Below, piece after piece: positions 1 through 8,765 of a DNA stretch of 64,000 bases; position 1 is the first letter of the stretch, and each line of letters begins with the position of its first letter. The notes under the pieces are model-generated. The model ran no database searches, was not told the DNA's origin, and was given only the letters and a program-made list of their open reading frames with translations. The DNA lies in contig NZ_CP186274.1 of the NCBI RefSeq assembly GCF_049331405.1, forward strand, positions 4,712,001 through 4,776,000, given 5' to 3'. The DNA is from PoT sp049331405 (GTDB taxonomy: Bacteria; Planctomycetota; Planctomycetia; Isosphaerales; Isosphaeraceae). Both the position numbers and the translations under genes were made by a program.

Positions 1-1559
1 AGCGGCTTGCCCAGCTTGTCGAGCGTGATCAGGCTGGGCTTCCCGGGCCGGCGGCGGATGACGTAGCTCCGCTTGTCGCCCGGCTTCTTGTCGGGATCCA
101 GCAGCTTGTCGAGGTTCCCGGGGTAGCCCTCCTGCCACGAGTTCGATTGGAAGCTCCAGTGCCCCTCGCCGCACTCGTCGAAGACGTAGACCCTATAGTC
201 GGTCGCCTCCTTGGTGCCGGTGTACTTCTCGATGGTGTCCTTGTCGCCGGGGCTGATCTTCCAGCCCGGCGCCAGGATGAACGAGGCCTCGATCTCCTCG
301 ATGTCCGTGTCGACCCGCCACTGGTTGACGATGTCGCTGCCGTCGCGGGCGAGCTTCAGGCCCATCACGTTCGTCAGGTTGGGGTCGAGGGCGTCGCCGG
401 GCGCCTGGAGGTAGAGCGACTTGATCAGGAGCTCGTCGTCCTTGCGGTAGACGCGGAGGTGGTGGACCGGAAATCCGTCCTCGTCGAGCTCGACGTCGAA
501 CCGCATGGCGAAGCCGTAGGGGTCGATCAGGCGATGGAGCGCCACGGGCCAGGGCTCGCCGCGGACGTTGTAGTCCTCGACCTCGATATCCTCCTTCTTG
601 AAGGTCGAGTCGTCCTGGAGGTTGATGAATGCCCCCTCGTACGCCGGGACGATGGCGACCAGGATGTCCTTGAGCTCGGCGAGGTCGGCATACTTGACGT
701 AGCGCTGGCGTGGGTTGCCCACGCCGATGACGTAGCGTGCGGCCATCTCCAGCGTCCAGATGCGGATCGTCTTGCCCTTGATCTTGCAGAGCGGCTCCTC
801 GGTCTGGGGGTCCTTATCGGTGGGAGGCCAGACCGGGCCGAGGAAGACGGGGTAGGCCGCCTCGTCCTCGCCCAGCTCGCCGGGGGGCTCGCCCTCGCCC
901 CCGATGTAGCCGAAGCCGCCGTCCTCCGAGTCGTCGTCCTTGCCCTCCTCGGTGCCGCCGATGGTGGAGTCGAGCTTGGGGTTGCTGTCGGCGTCGTCGG
1001 GGGTGGCGTTGGGCTTGCCGTCGGGGTTGAAGCGGGGCTCGAGCCCCGACCGTATGTCCGCGCCGGGCTGGTCGGGGGTGCTGGCGTCCCGCATGATGGC
1101 GCCGCGGAGCGGGAAGTCGTACTCGCGGATGGGCGTGGCCAGGGCCTCGAACGTGACCATCTCGACGGTCGACCCGAGGTCGGCCTGCGGGACCTGCACG
1201 AAGCCGTCGAAGAGGATCTGGTCCTGACCCTCGCCGAGCAGGAACATCACCACGAGCCGGTCGTCGTGGTTGACGACGTTCTGGCCCTGGGCGTCGAGCG
1301 CGTAGACGTCCTCGACCCGCTTGGGATCCTGCGCATCCCCGAAGGGGTCGCCGAAGGCGTAGCGGAAGCGGGCGACGGCGGGGCTCGGCCCCTCCTGGAT
1401 CTCGACGCCGACGCAGCGGATGTTGGGCAGGAGCTCGTAGCTGCCCTGGGGGTTGCCGAAGCCGTCCTGGCCGGTCTTGTAGCGCAGGACGACCGTGGGG
1501 ATGGCCTGGAAGGCCAGGGACGCATTCGGGTCGGGCTCGTAGGTGAACTGTCCGGACAT
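1..1559 (-). CDS. Phage tail/baseplate-like protein, C-terminus outside window
   Basis: Open leftward frame from an ATG at 1559 (N-terminus MSGQFTYEPDPNASL) to the window edge without a stop, so at least 519 residues; the C-terminus is missing. The N-terminal 150 residues contain a segment (VVMFLLGEGQDQILFDGFVQ) in which a quantity defines a function over coordinates, reminiscent of tail-hub or baseplate proteins. An acidic, Gly/Asp/Glu-rich linker follows near residues 195-240. It sits first in a leftward run with other phage-like genes. The virion role is inferred from this context and general appearance; I cannot name a family. A 472-codon frame on the opposite strand is a GC-bias shadow. 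Confidence 0.6.
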   Translation of the reverse strand, partial: MSGQFTYEPDPNASLAFQAIPTVVLRYKTGQDGFGNPQGSYELLPNIRCVGVEIQEGPSPAVARFRYAFGDPFGDAQDPKRVEDVYALDAQGQNVVNHDDRLVVMFLLGEGQDQILFDGFVQVPQADLGSTVEMVTFEALATPIREYDFPLRGAIMRDASTPDQPGADIRSGLEPRFNPDGKPNATPDDADSNPKLDSTIGGTEEGKDDDSEDGGFGYIGGEGEPPGELGEDEAAYPVFLGPVWPPTDKDPQTEEPLCKIKGKTIRIWTLEMAARYVIGVGNPRQRYVKYADLAELKDILVAIVPAYEGAFINLQDDSTFKKEDIEVEDYNVRGEPWPVALHRLIDPYGFAMRFDVELDEDGFPVHHLRVYRKDDELLIKSLYLQAPGDALDPNLTNVMGLKLARDGSDIVNQWRVDTDIEEIEASFILAPGWKISPGDKDTIEKYTGTKEATDYRVYVFDECGEGHWSFQSNSWQEGYPGNLDKLLDPDKKPGDKRSYVIRRRPGKPSLITLDKLGKP

Positions 1560-1648
1560 TGGTGAAATACCTTGATGATCAAATCTATTTCATGCCGATA
1601 TTACTATGATATCGAATGCGCAAAGAATGCGGATAGTGCAGATTCGGC

Positions 1649-2086
1649 TTATTCGGAGAGTTCGCCCCGGACGCAATCCGACTTGCTGACTTCGAAAGGG
1701 CTCGTGACGAACGGGCCCTTTTTCATCGCGCAGTGCCAGGTCCTGTCGCAGCCGCACCCGGCCTCGCCCTTGATCTGCTCGCCGCGATGCTCGCAAGCTT
1801 CCACGAGCTTCAAAAGGTCGGTGTAGTGGTTGGTCGGCTCGGGGTCGCTGTTGATGCGGGTGATGGTCGGCTTCGCGTCTTCGTGCGAGGCCCCGCCTTG
1901 AATTGTCGCGGTCCCGGCCCCGCACGACTGATCCCGCTCGAATGGCCTGCCTGCGGCGATGGCCTCGATGTCCCGCCGGTAGACGAGGTGCCCGGGATGG
2001 TCCTCGCGAGTCAGGCGGCAGTACACCTCGCGAGTCGCCTCGGGTATGTCGAGGCCGTCGATCAGCGGGAAATGTTCGCATGCCAT
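1649..2086 (-). CDS. Small cysteine-containing phage-region protein, unknown function
   Basis: A 145-residue leftward ORF starting MACEHFPLIDGLDIPEATREV. It has several Cys residues (a GCGCDRTWHC stretch near the C-terminus) that could bind metal or form disulfides. It lies 6 bp downstream of the stop of the 620-residue protein and 89 bp before the next leftward gene, so it is probably in the same transcript. The N-terminal half (DIPEATREVYCRLTREDHPGH) resembles small cargo or accessory proteins of phages only in a general way. I do not recognise the family. Confidence 0.55.
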   Translation of the reverse strand: MACEHFPLIDGLDIPEATREVYCRLTREDHPGHLVYRRDIEAIAAGRPFERDQSCGAGTATIQGGASHEDAKPTITRINSDPEPTNHYTDLLKLVEACEHRGEQIKGEAGCGCDRTWHCAMKKGPFVTSPFEVSKSDCVRGELSE

Positions 2087-2092
2087 TCGGAT

Positions 2093-3955
2093 TTACTCCA
2101 CCACGGTCCACGTCCCGACGAGCTGGCTGAGGTCGGCGCTGATCGGTAGCTGGTTTGTGACGCGGTCGACATCGGCTTGTGTGATTGTCATCACGTCGTG
2201 TAGCGGGCAATAGGCGGTGACGTTGGCCCCGGAGCTGCCGACGGCGTCGACTGGAGTCCCGGCGACGAGCGCGACATGGAACAGAGGCCCGCCGCACGAA
2301 CGGAATCGGAACAAGATCACTCGGCCCACGGAGTACCCCACCTGGAGGTCGATGTTGGCCGGCGCGTAGCTGTCTCCGAACGACGGCGGCAGGCAACTCG
2401 TCACGTTGGCAGACAGCGTCAGGATCCCGTCGTAGACGCTGGTTAGCGGATCGGTCAGGGTGGCGGTGAAGGCCCCGGCCGGGCCGGAGATCGTGACCGT
2501 AGGCGGGATCGTGACGGGGCGGGGGACGGCGAGGCAGCCGTAGCCCGGCAGCCGGTCGACCAGGAACAGTTTCGCCGTGGGCGTGGCCGTCTGCGATGGC
2601 GGCGCGACCCAGCCCGCGCAGTCGGGCGGGGGCGTGACCGAGAAGATGTAGTTGCACTGGTTGTACGCGCCGGTGAAGGTGAAGAAGCCGTTGCTGTCGG
2701 TCGTCCCCGTGGCGAAGTAGGGGGGCGTCCCCGATGCGTTGGTGATCGTGACCGTGGCGTTCGGGAGCGCCGGCCCTGCGATGGAGGTGCAAGCGATCAC
2801 CTTGACCGTGTTCGTGATCATCTGTCCCTGGAGCGGGACGTTGACCACAAGGTTGTCGCAGTGCTCGATGTGCACGACCTGGGGCGGCAGCGGCGTCCCG
2901 TTGATGATTACATAAGAGAGCGTGAAGTCGCCCGCAGGGATGATTCCGCTGAAGGTCACGGAGTAGGGGTTGGCGAGCGTCGGCGTCAGCGTCTGGGAAT
3001 AGCCGCCCGGGCCCGTGAGCGTGACGCTGAACACGCCCGCGAGCGTCGAGCACCCGTTCGTGATGAAGTCCACCCGCAACTTGGCGAAGCTGGGCATGTC
3101 CAGCTCGACCATCACGGTGTCGCTGTCGACGGGATCCACCGTCCCCTCGACGCTGAAGTTCCGGAGGGAGTCCTGGGCGACGATCCCGTAGGTCGTCAGC
3201 TTCCGGACCCCGAGGCAGCAGGTGGGCGCGACCTTCGCGGTGATATGGGCCCCCGTCCCCGGGCCCGCGAAGCTGGGGAGCGAGACGGTCGGGGCCTTGG
3301 TCATGCCGACCCCGGGGTTGACGATGCGGACGTTCTTGACCTTGCCGTCGGCGACGTCGAAGAGGCCGATCGGCCCCTGATAGGGCCCACTCATGCTGTA
3401 GTTGGTGAAGACCAGCGGATATCCGACTCGATCGATGTACCCCGAGCCCGGATTGTCGAGGGTCAGCTCGACGAGGCCCAGCATTGCGAAGCAGTCATTG
3501 ATGATCGTCTTGTCCGGATCCGCGGCATCATACAGGCCGACGAAGGCTTGCAGGCCGGCGACGAGGGCCCCGCACTGGGTGAACTTCACGCAGATGATGG
3601 TGGCGCAGGCGTCGTAGTAGACCCACCGGCCGCCCTCGGAGATCGAGTGGGCGACGATCATGTCGCCGGGCCGCGGCGTGCAACTTCCGATGACCAGCAC
3701 GTAGACAACCTGGTCCTCGTCGAACTCCGGCGCGTCGACGTGGGCCCCGGTCTGGTCGATCGGGGGGTACTTCGTGACGGGATGGATCTTCAGGTATTTG
3801 AAAGGCCCGAAATTCGCCTCAACGTCGTCGGCTACCCTCCCGACGATCGTGGAGGAGCCGATGATCGCGCGTCCTTGCGGCCGCTGCTCGAGCACCCGAC
3901 GGACGTCGATCAAACTTTCACGGACCCAGTCGGACTCGGGATCATTAATGCTCAT
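2093..3955 (-). CDS. Large phage structural protein with Ig/carboxypeptidase-regulatory-like beta domains
   Basis: A 620-residue protein (MSINDPESDWVRESL). The C-terminal two thirds is rich in Thr, Val, Gly and Pro and reads as tandem beta-sandwich repeats. One segment around residues 395-440 (ATVTITNASGTPPYFATG, then TTDSNGFFTFTGAYNQC) is typical of carboxypeptidase-regulatory-like or Cna-B-type folds. Cys residues are frequent in the beta region. Its ATG overlaps the stop of the upstream gene in an ATGA tetranucleotide, giving translational coupling. A tail-fibre or decoration role is inferred from domain style and the phage context. Confidence 0.65.
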   Translation of the reverse strand: MSINDPESDWVRESLIDVRRVLEQRPQGRAIIGSSTIVGRVADDVEANFGPFKYLKIHPVTKYPPIDQTGAHVDAPEFDEDQVVYVLVIGSCTPRPGDMIVAHSISEGGRWVYYDACATIICVKFTQCGALVAGLQAFVGLYDAADPDKTIINDCFAMLGLVELTLDNPGSGYIDRVGYPLVFTNYSMSGPYQGPIGLFDVADGKVKNVRIVNPGVGMTKAPTVSLPSFAGPGTGAHITAKVAPTCCLGVRKLTTYGIVAQDSLRNFSVEGTVDPVDSDTVMVELDMPSFAKLRVDFITNGCSTLAGVFSVTLTGPGGYSQTLTPTLANPYSVTFSGIIPAGDFTLSYVIINGTPLPPQVVHIEHCDNLVVNVPLQGQMITNTVKVIACTSIAGPALPNATVTITNASGTPPYFATGTTDSNGFFTFTGAYNQCNYIFSVTPPPDCAGWVAPPSQTATPTAKLFLVDRLPGYGCLAVPRPVTIPPTVTISGPAGAFTATLTDPLTSVYDGILTLSANVTSCLPPSFGDSYAPANIDLQVGYSVGRVILFRFRSCGGPLFHVALVAGTPVDAVGSSGANVTAYCPLHDVMTITQADVDRVTNQLPISADLSQLVGTWTVVE

Positions 3956-4314
3956 AAGTTACTCGTCGTCCCCCAGGAGAAGACCCACGACTCGCCCTCC
4001 CGGAGCAGCAGGAGTGGCGTGCCGGGCGGCGGAATCAGCGGTCCGCGGTTGGTTGCTTCGACGAATAGCCCCGGGATAGGCTCGAGCCTGGCCTTGGTTC
4101 CGGGCGCGATAGGTCCGTCGTCATGCACCTCGACGACCTGGCAACGCTGCGGGCCGGGGGACATCTCGGGGTAGCTGTCGTCGGCGTTCGGCGCGGCTAG
4201 GGCCAGCAGGCCGGTCGCGTTTTCGAGGTCGATATCCTTCGATTCGACCCAGCGGTCGAAATTTCGTTGCCCCGGGTCCTGGGCCGGCTCGAGGCCCCGT
4301 GTGTTGTGCGTCAT
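3952..4314 (-). CDS. Phage-region protein, small beta-rich, unknown function
   Basis: 120 residues starting MTHNTRGLEPAQDPGQRNFD. The C-terminal half (CQVVEVHDDGPIAPGTKARL, then a PPPGTPLLLLREGESWVFSW stretch) looks like a small beta-barrel, a form common in phage tail-assembly or baseplate accessory proteins. The stop codon overlaps the next gene's start (ATGA at 3952-3955). The upstream flank holds a 23-bp palindrome. Function is not recognised; the assignment to the virion module rests on coupling to the 620-residue protein. Confidence 0.6.
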   Translation of the reverse strand: MTHNTRGLEPAQDPGQRNFDRWVESKDIDLENATGLLALAAPNADDSYPEMSPGPQRCQVVEVHDDGPIAPGTKARLEPIPGLFVEATNRGPLIPPPGTPLLLLREGESWVFSWGTTSNL

Positions 4315-4351
4315 TTTTGCCCTCCAAAGTGATGTGTCCCATCAGCGGTCC

Positions 4352-4374
4352 CTTTGGTGATCCGATCACCAAAG
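4352..4374. promoter_or_regulatory. Perfect 11-bp inverted repeat with 1-nt centre
   Basis: The arms CTTTGGTGATC and GATCACCAAAG pair perfectly around a single C. The repeat lies in the 74-bp gap between two leftward phage genes (4389-4772 and 3952-4314). A T-rich stretch follows on the + side only, so it is not a good terminator for the leftward genes. A 23-bp near-continuous palindrome suits a dimeric regulator operator. A rightward terminator is the alternative, though no rightward gene precedes it. Confidence 0.5.
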
Positions 4375-4388
4375 TTGTTTTTGGTGCG

Positions 4389-4772
4389 TCAAGGTCCCGA
4401 GATCTCGGCTTGGGCGGCGGCCAGCGGGTCTTGAGTCGATGGGCTGTCCTCCGGGGCTTGAGAGGCGCGAGTGCGTTCGGGTGTGGGGGCGAGGGCCTCG
4501 TCAATCCGATCTCGGATCGTCTGGAGAAAAAGCCGCCTGGCCCCGGGGTGGAGATCCGCGGATGCGCGTACCGACCTGGACATGAGGTCCTCGCGAATGG
4601 ACTCGTCCGGCTCGCCCCGCCTGGCCCTCATCCGGGCATTAAGCCGTGTGTAGCGGGCGAGGAAGGAGAGCAACGCGGGCTGCTCCTGGCCGTCCCAGGA
4701 TGCGACCCAGGCCAGGAATTCGGCCTCCTCGGGCGTGTGCTCGGCCGCCGGATCTTGGCTCGGGGTTGGCAT
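4389..4772 (-). CDS. Phage-region hypothetical protein, helical
   Basis: 127 residues from an ATG at 4772 (MPTPSQDPAAEHTPEEAEFL). The frame stays open further upstream, but that extension overlaps the oppositely oriented gene at 4833-5555 and has no coherent sequence, so this start is preferred. The protein is predicted helical (RYTRLNARMRARRGEPDESI). It is the first leftward gene of the virion-type block, and the 60-bp divergent gap at 4773-4832 must hold promoters for both directions. Family not recognised. Confidence 0.55.
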   Translation of the reverse strand: MPTPSQDPAAEHTPEEAEFLAWVASWDGQEQPALLSFLARYTRLNARMRARRGEPDESIREDLMSRSVRASADLHPGARRLFLQTIRDRIDEALAPTPERTRASQAPEDSPSTQDPLAAAQAEISGP

Positions 4773-4832
4773 GTCGACGATCCCGTGAGTTTCGATGGCG
4801 ACGAAGGCTCGCCATAAGCCTAGACATTTTAT

Positions 4833-5555
4833 ATGCTTGTTTTGATGAGAACCGGCGACGAACCACAGCCCTGGGAGCGACTGCCCGACGAGAGCGGTCC
4901 CGCTTATCGTGCGTTCCTGGTGTATCGCGATCTCGGGGCCGGCCGTGCGATAGACGAGGTTGCGCGACGCCTCGGGGGGCACCAAGAGGGCACCAAGCGG
5001 GCACCGGGCAGGCTCAAAAAATGGAGTTCGGACCACGCTTGGCCCTCCCGTGCCCTCGCTTGGGACACGCATCAATCTCGGATCCGTCAGAAAGCCGTCG
5101 AGGAGGCCGAGCGAGCTTCCGCCCAACGCTGGGTCAGAAGGCGGGACGAGTTGCTCGAGCAGTCCTTCGAGACCGGCCAGCTTCTGCTGCGCCAAGGCCG
5201 CCTGCTGGCCACTTTTCCGATTCTCCAACAGAGCCACGACGCCGACGGCAAGGTCACCATCGTCAACCCGGTGCCTCCAGCCACTATCCGGGCCGCCGCC
5301 TCGGTCGCCAAGGAAGGAGCCGAACTCGCCGGCAACGCCATCGCCCGAGCCCTGGAGATCCAGGGCCAGGAGGAGCGAGTGGTGGTGATGCCTCGCCCTG
5401 TGACCGAGGCCCAGGGCGAAGCCACTCGCCGCGTCGAAGCCCACCGCGCAGCGATGCGGGCCAGGATGCTCACCATGTCCCCCATCGGCCCGGGTTTGTC
5501 GCTTGAAGGGTGTACCTCCGAAGCGGCGCAAAACCCTGGCGCAGGGGGCGATTGA
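4833..5555 (+). CDS. Terminase small subunit-like / HTH phage protein
   Basis: 240 residues; the start may be ATG 4833 or the in-frame ATG at 4845 (MRTGDEPQPWERLPDESG). The N-terminal pattern PWERLPDESGPAYRAFLVYR followed by DLG, EVARRLG, a KKWSSDHAW turn and RALAWDTH is the conserved opening of a family of phage HTH proteins generally annotated as terminase small subunits. The rest is a long helical, charged segment. It is the only rightward gene in the phage region, set between the virion and replication blocks. The large subunit is not visible in the window. Confidence 0.65.
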   Translation: MLVLMRTGDEPQPWERLPDESGPAYRAFLVYRDLGAGRAIDEVARRLGGHQEGTKRAPGRLKKWSSDHAWPSRALAWDTHQSRIRQKAVEEAERASAQRWVRRRDELLEQSFETGQLLLRQGRLLATFPILQQSHDADGKVTIVNPVPPATIRAAASVAKEGAELAGNAIARALEIQGQEERVVVMPRPVTEAQGEATRRVEAHRAAMRARMLTMSPIGPGLSLEGCTSEAAQNPGAGGD

Positions 5556-5563
5556 AGCTCGCC

Positions 5564-5851
5564 TCACGGCTTCGCTGGCCTCCGCTCCCGACGAGCCCGA
5601 GGCTTGGGAGCCGGGGCTGCAGGGCACAACGTCTCGAAGGCCAGGACTCGCAGCTTATACGCCACCTCGAGGGCCTCGAGGGCGGCCGCGCGGGACCACT
5701 CCTGAGACGGCCTGAGAACAACTTGAGGGCCGGCAGGACCGGCCTCGAGTTGGGTATCGATTACCGGCCACGATAAGATCGTCGTTGCCCGGGTGACGAG
5801 CTCGTCAGCGAGTCCGGCTGCTCTCTTCGATGCTTCTGCATGCTTTGGCAT
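5564..5851 (-). CDS. Phage-region hypothetical protein
   Basis: 95 residues from an ATG at 5851 (MPKHAEASKRAAGLADELVT). It is mostly helical with a basic, Pro/Arg-rich C-terminus (PKPRARRERRPAKP) that could bind nucleic acid. It converges on the terminase-like gene with only 8 bp between the stop codons. The frame is open further upstream but loses any coherent composition there. No family recognised. Confidence 0.45.
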   Translation of the reverse strand: MPKHAEASKRAAGLADELVTRATTILSWPVIDTQLEAGPAGPQVVLRPSQEWSRAAALEALEVAYKLRVLAFETLCPAAPAPKPRARRERRPAKP

Positions 5852-5924
5852 GTGAGGTCTCTCGGGTCTATGAGGGCTTGGGCCAACTCCGTGAGTCGGC
5901 CCGCGTAGTAAGTTGGTGGCCGAC

Positions 5925-6389
5925 TCACCAGCACCAGCAGCCTTCCCGGGGCGGCAGGTCGGCGAACTGGTAGCGCCTCTCGGCCGGGGTGCTGAGGCCC
6001 AGGTAGTCACCATCAGCACACGCGATGATCGAGGCTCGAGGATTCGAGGTGTCGTCGGAGGCCATGACCGTCGCCCCGACGAGCTGGCCGTTGCGCACGA
6101 CCTTGACTCGGCTGCCCCGAGTGGGCGAGAGCGGGTGGGGCGAGAGCGGATCACTCGAGGCGGCCCCCGATGCTTGGCTCGTAGGCCAGCACCAGTGACC
6201 GGGGCGAGGGCCATCGCTGAACGGGATGCTTCGGCTCCAGTTCATGCTGAGGTCTCGGATCGGGTTGACGAGGAGCTCGCCCTGGGGATGGCCCGGGTTC
6301 CGGAGGCCGACGACCATGCAGGTCGCTTGGCGGCCCTCGCGGTCCATGACGCTGACCCGGTCATATAGCTGGGGGATTCGATAGCTCAT
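5925..6389 (-). CDS. Phage-region hypothetical protein, beta-rich
   Basis: 154 residues from an ATG at 6389 (MSYRIPQLYDRVSVMDREGR). It contains two short beta segments around Val/Gly (RVSVMDREGRQATCMVVGLR and VKVVRNGQLVGATVMAS) suggestive of small barrel modules, joined by a Ser/Pro-rich linker. It belongs to the leftward early block between the ATPase operon and the terminase-like gene, with 112 bp to the next upstream gene. Function unknown. Confidence 0.5.
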   Translation of the reverse strand: MSYRIPQLYDRVSVMDREGRQATCMVVGLRNPGHPQGELLVNPIRDLSMNWSRSIPFSDGPRPGHWCWPTSQASGAASSDPLSPHPLSPTRGSRVKVVRNGQLVGATVMASDDTSNPRASIIACADGDYLGLSTPAERRYQFADLPPREGCWCW

Positions 6390-6501
6390 TTGATTGACTC
6401 CCAAACGTGAAGATTGAACCACTGATTCCGAATGACCACGCCGCTTGCTCATGGCGTCAGCACCCCCCCTACCAGGCCGGGGGCCGACGCATTCGATCGA
6501 C

Positions 6502-6891
6502 TCATGCCATGACTTTCCTCCTTCGAGGCCGGTCCGGCTCGATCGCGAGCATCTCCGCGCGGACCGAGTCGAACGCACGCATCTCCGCTTCCTTCCAGCC
6601 GGCTTCCTCTTCCTGCATGCGATTCGCTAGCATGCCCCATCGCCGGCGCCAGGAGCCCGGCCAGGATGCGATCTGCTCGCGCCAGGCATAGCTGGGAATC
6701 GTGTTGACCGGTGTCTCGCGTCGTTTGATCAGGTCGACGAGCCCCGCCTTGCTCTCGCCGATCACGGCCCAGTCGTCGTCGCTCAGGATTCCCCTGAGGG
6801 CGCGGACGAACAATTCCTCTCCCTCGACCGAAACCTTGACGCCGATACTGGCGAGCAGGTCGAGGAGGGCTTCGTCGGCGGGAGTGCTCAT
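6502..6891 (-). CDS. Small protein with a TubC-docking-like N-terminus
   Basis: 129 residues (MSTPADEALLDLLASIGVKV). Residues 7-57 have the pattern helix, VKVSVEGEELFVRA, LSDDDWAVI, KAGLVDLIK. This resembles the small helix-hairpin-helix domain known as the TubC N-terminal docking domain, which also occurs in phage and plasmid replication-region proteins. The C-terminal half has Trp-rich helices (WREQIASWPGSWRRRWGML). The start overlaps the stop of the ATPase gene (ATGA at 6888-6891), so it is translationally coupled to replication functions. The domain call is from memory of the pattern. Confidence 0.6.
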   Translation of the reverse strand: MSTPADEALLDLLASIGVKVSVEGEELFVRALRGILSDDDWAVIGESKAGLVDLIKRRETPVNTIPSYAWREQIASWPGSWRRRWGMLANRMQEEEAGWKEAEMRAFDSVRAEMLAIEPDRPRRRKVMA

Positions 6892-8765
6892 AACCTCGCC
6901 TCCTCGAAGCGACCATCTTCGCTTATGCGTACGGCTGGGACGGGGCCTGGCCTGCGAGTAGACTCGCCCCCCTGCCCTGCCCCCGGATTTGAACCGGAGG
7001 TAGTTGACCAGACGTCATCCGAGGAAATCGAGGCGAGCGGTCCGACTTCGTCGACCTGGCCTTGGTTCGTGATGCGGATCAATCGCTTCCGCTGCCCGCC
7101 TGCGGCCCGTTCATTGACGACCTGGATCCCGAACTTTCGCAAGGCGGGGATGACGCGAGCCAGGCTGCTGGACATGCCCCGCGGCGACTGCGGCCAGCCC
7201 TTCGAGCGCGTCACCTTCTCTCCGACTATGTCGCCCAACCGATCCATGAGCTCCTGCGCATTGCCCTCGAACGAGGCATCTGCGACAAGCTTGCAAATTG
7301 CCGATGCGACCACCGAGCCCTCGACCGCCCTCTCGTCGGAAGATCTCCGATTCCTCGCGTATGCCGAGATCGCTGCACCTTCTCCCCACCCCAGGGCACG
7401 CCCGACGGCCTCGGACCATCGCCCGAAATCCGCCAAACGGGGGAGCTTCTCGAGTCTCACCTCGTCAAGGATCCTGAGTCCTCCCGCGACGGCATCGAGC
7501 AATCCGCCAAGGATCAGGGGCAAGTCGTCCTCAAAATCGGCCCAGAATAGATTCTCCTCTCGCCGAGATTCCTCGGGGATGCTCGGGAGGGACAGGATGA
7601 CGCTGCGATCGAGGAGGTCGAATCGCGACACGACGTCGTCGCCGATGCCGTTGAGGATCACAGGCCTCATGGCATCAAAGAAGGCCTCTTCGTCGTTCTC
7701 ATAGAGCATCCGGACGGCATATCCGCCGCCGGTGGCCAACCGGCAGAGCGCATCGGACAGCCAAGGGACGACAGTGGACAGATTGTCGAGCGTGAGCACC
7801 CAGCTATTGCTCGCCCCTATCATCAAATCACGGACTTCGCGCGGCTCGCACCTGAGGAGCGTGCCGTTGGGATCGATACACTTGCGGATCACGCGAGTGG
7901 TCGTGCTCTTCGCTGAGCCTTGTTCGCCGTTGACGATGAGGACGGGAAATGGCCCGCCTGGCCTCAAGTAAGCGGCCATCGCTGCGACGAGGAGTCTCCA
8001 ATCCTCCTCGTCCGCGACGTTGACATACTTCCTGAGGAGGTCGACGGAGCCACCCGGCTTCGGTGTCGGCAGGCTCCCCATCCCTTTCGCGCGTCGGAAC
8101 CTCACCGGAGGATTCGAGATGACGCGCCAGCCCGACTTGTCGATCTCGACGGCGCTCCAAGCGTCATCGCACAGGTCCAGGTAGATCGAGCCGTCTGAAC
8201 CGGCCGCAATTCGGGTCCAAACCACATCAAGCGGACTTTCGAACTCGCACTTGGCCTCGAGAACGCCCAAAGCCGCCGACATGGCATCCGACGATGGTGG
8301 ACCTCCGGTCTCCAGGTAGAAGGCACGTACGAGCCAACGCCGGAAGGACGCACTCTTGATCTGGTGCACCTCGCGGTGTTCCTCGACGGCGAGGCAGGCG
8401 TAGAGCTTGGCATCGGCAGTTCGGAAAAATTCCACATCCTCGGCAAGCCGTATCAACGCCTGGGCCTGCGTCTCGAACCCAACCTTGTTCTCACCTCCGT
8501 CCTCTCGAGCATTGACGAGCGAGCCCACCAATTCGAGCAGCTTCGCGGCGACTTCCGCGGGGTCGACCCCCGGATGGGCCTGGGCGAAGGTAGAGACGTA
8601 ACGATCTCGGTCGATGGTCTTCGTCAGGTCCAGAGTGTCGACGAAAAGCGGTGAATCGCCCTCGAACGCCGCCAAGGTCCCGCGGCCGTTGCGATTCACG
8701 GGCCTGAACTTCAGGACGACCTTCCGGCCGTAAGCATGTCCATTAGCGGAAGGTTCGGCGGACAT
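6888..8765 (-). CDS. P-loop ATPase, phage replicative helicase-like
   Basis: 625 residues (MSAEPSANGHAYGRKVVLKF). A Walker A motif NGEQGSAKST lies near residues 279-288. A hydrophobic strand ending in Asp (WVLTLDNLS) near 327-335 fits Walker B, and VILNGIGDDV fits a sensor segment. The organisation, with an N-terminal 230-residue region before the ATPase, is like virus and phage D5-type or SF3-related replication ATPases. It overlaps the primase gene by 23 bp and the small downstream gene by 4 bp. Probable role: origin unwinding with the primase. An archaeo-eukaryotic primase domain is not visible. Confidence 0.7.
   Translation of the reverse strand: MSAEPSANGHAYGRKVVLKFRPVNRNGRGTLAAFEGDSPLFVDTLDLTKTIDRDRYVSTFAQAHPGVDPAEVAAKLLELVGSLVNAREDGGENKVGFETQAQALIRLAEDVEFFRTADAKLYACLAVEEHREVHQIKSASFRRWLVRAFYLETGGPPSSDAMSAALGVLEAKCEFESPLDVVWTRIAAGSDGSIYLDLCDDAWSAVEIDKSGWRVISNPPVRFRRAKGMGSLPTPKPGGSVDLLRKYVNVADEEDWRLLVAAMAAYLRPGGPFPVLIVNGEQGSAKSTTTRVIRKCIDPNGTLLRCEPREVRDLMIGASNSWVLTLDNLSTVVPWLSDALCRLATGGGYAVRMLYENDEEAFFDAMRPVILNGIGDDVVSRFDLLDRSVILSLPSIPEESRREENLFWADFEDDLPLILGGLLDAVAGGLRILDEVRLEKLPRLADFGRWSEAVGRALGWGEGAAISAYARNRRSSDERAVEGSVVASAICKLVADASFEGNAQELMDRLGDIVGEKVTRSKGWPQSPRGMSSSLARVIPALRKFGIQVVNERAAGGQRKRLIRITNQGQVDEVGPLASISSDDVWSTTSGSNPGAGQGGESTRRPGPVPAVRISEDGRFEEARL

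Noticed and set aside
147..1565. 472-codon frame on the plus strand
   Set aside because: It is opposite to a coherent minus-strand protein and has a repetitive Val/Leu/Gly/Asp composition typical of a GC-bias antisense shadow.
2861..4174. 437-codon plus-strand frame
   Set aside because: Antisense to the 620-residue phage protein; repetitive Asp/Arg/Val composition and no domain.
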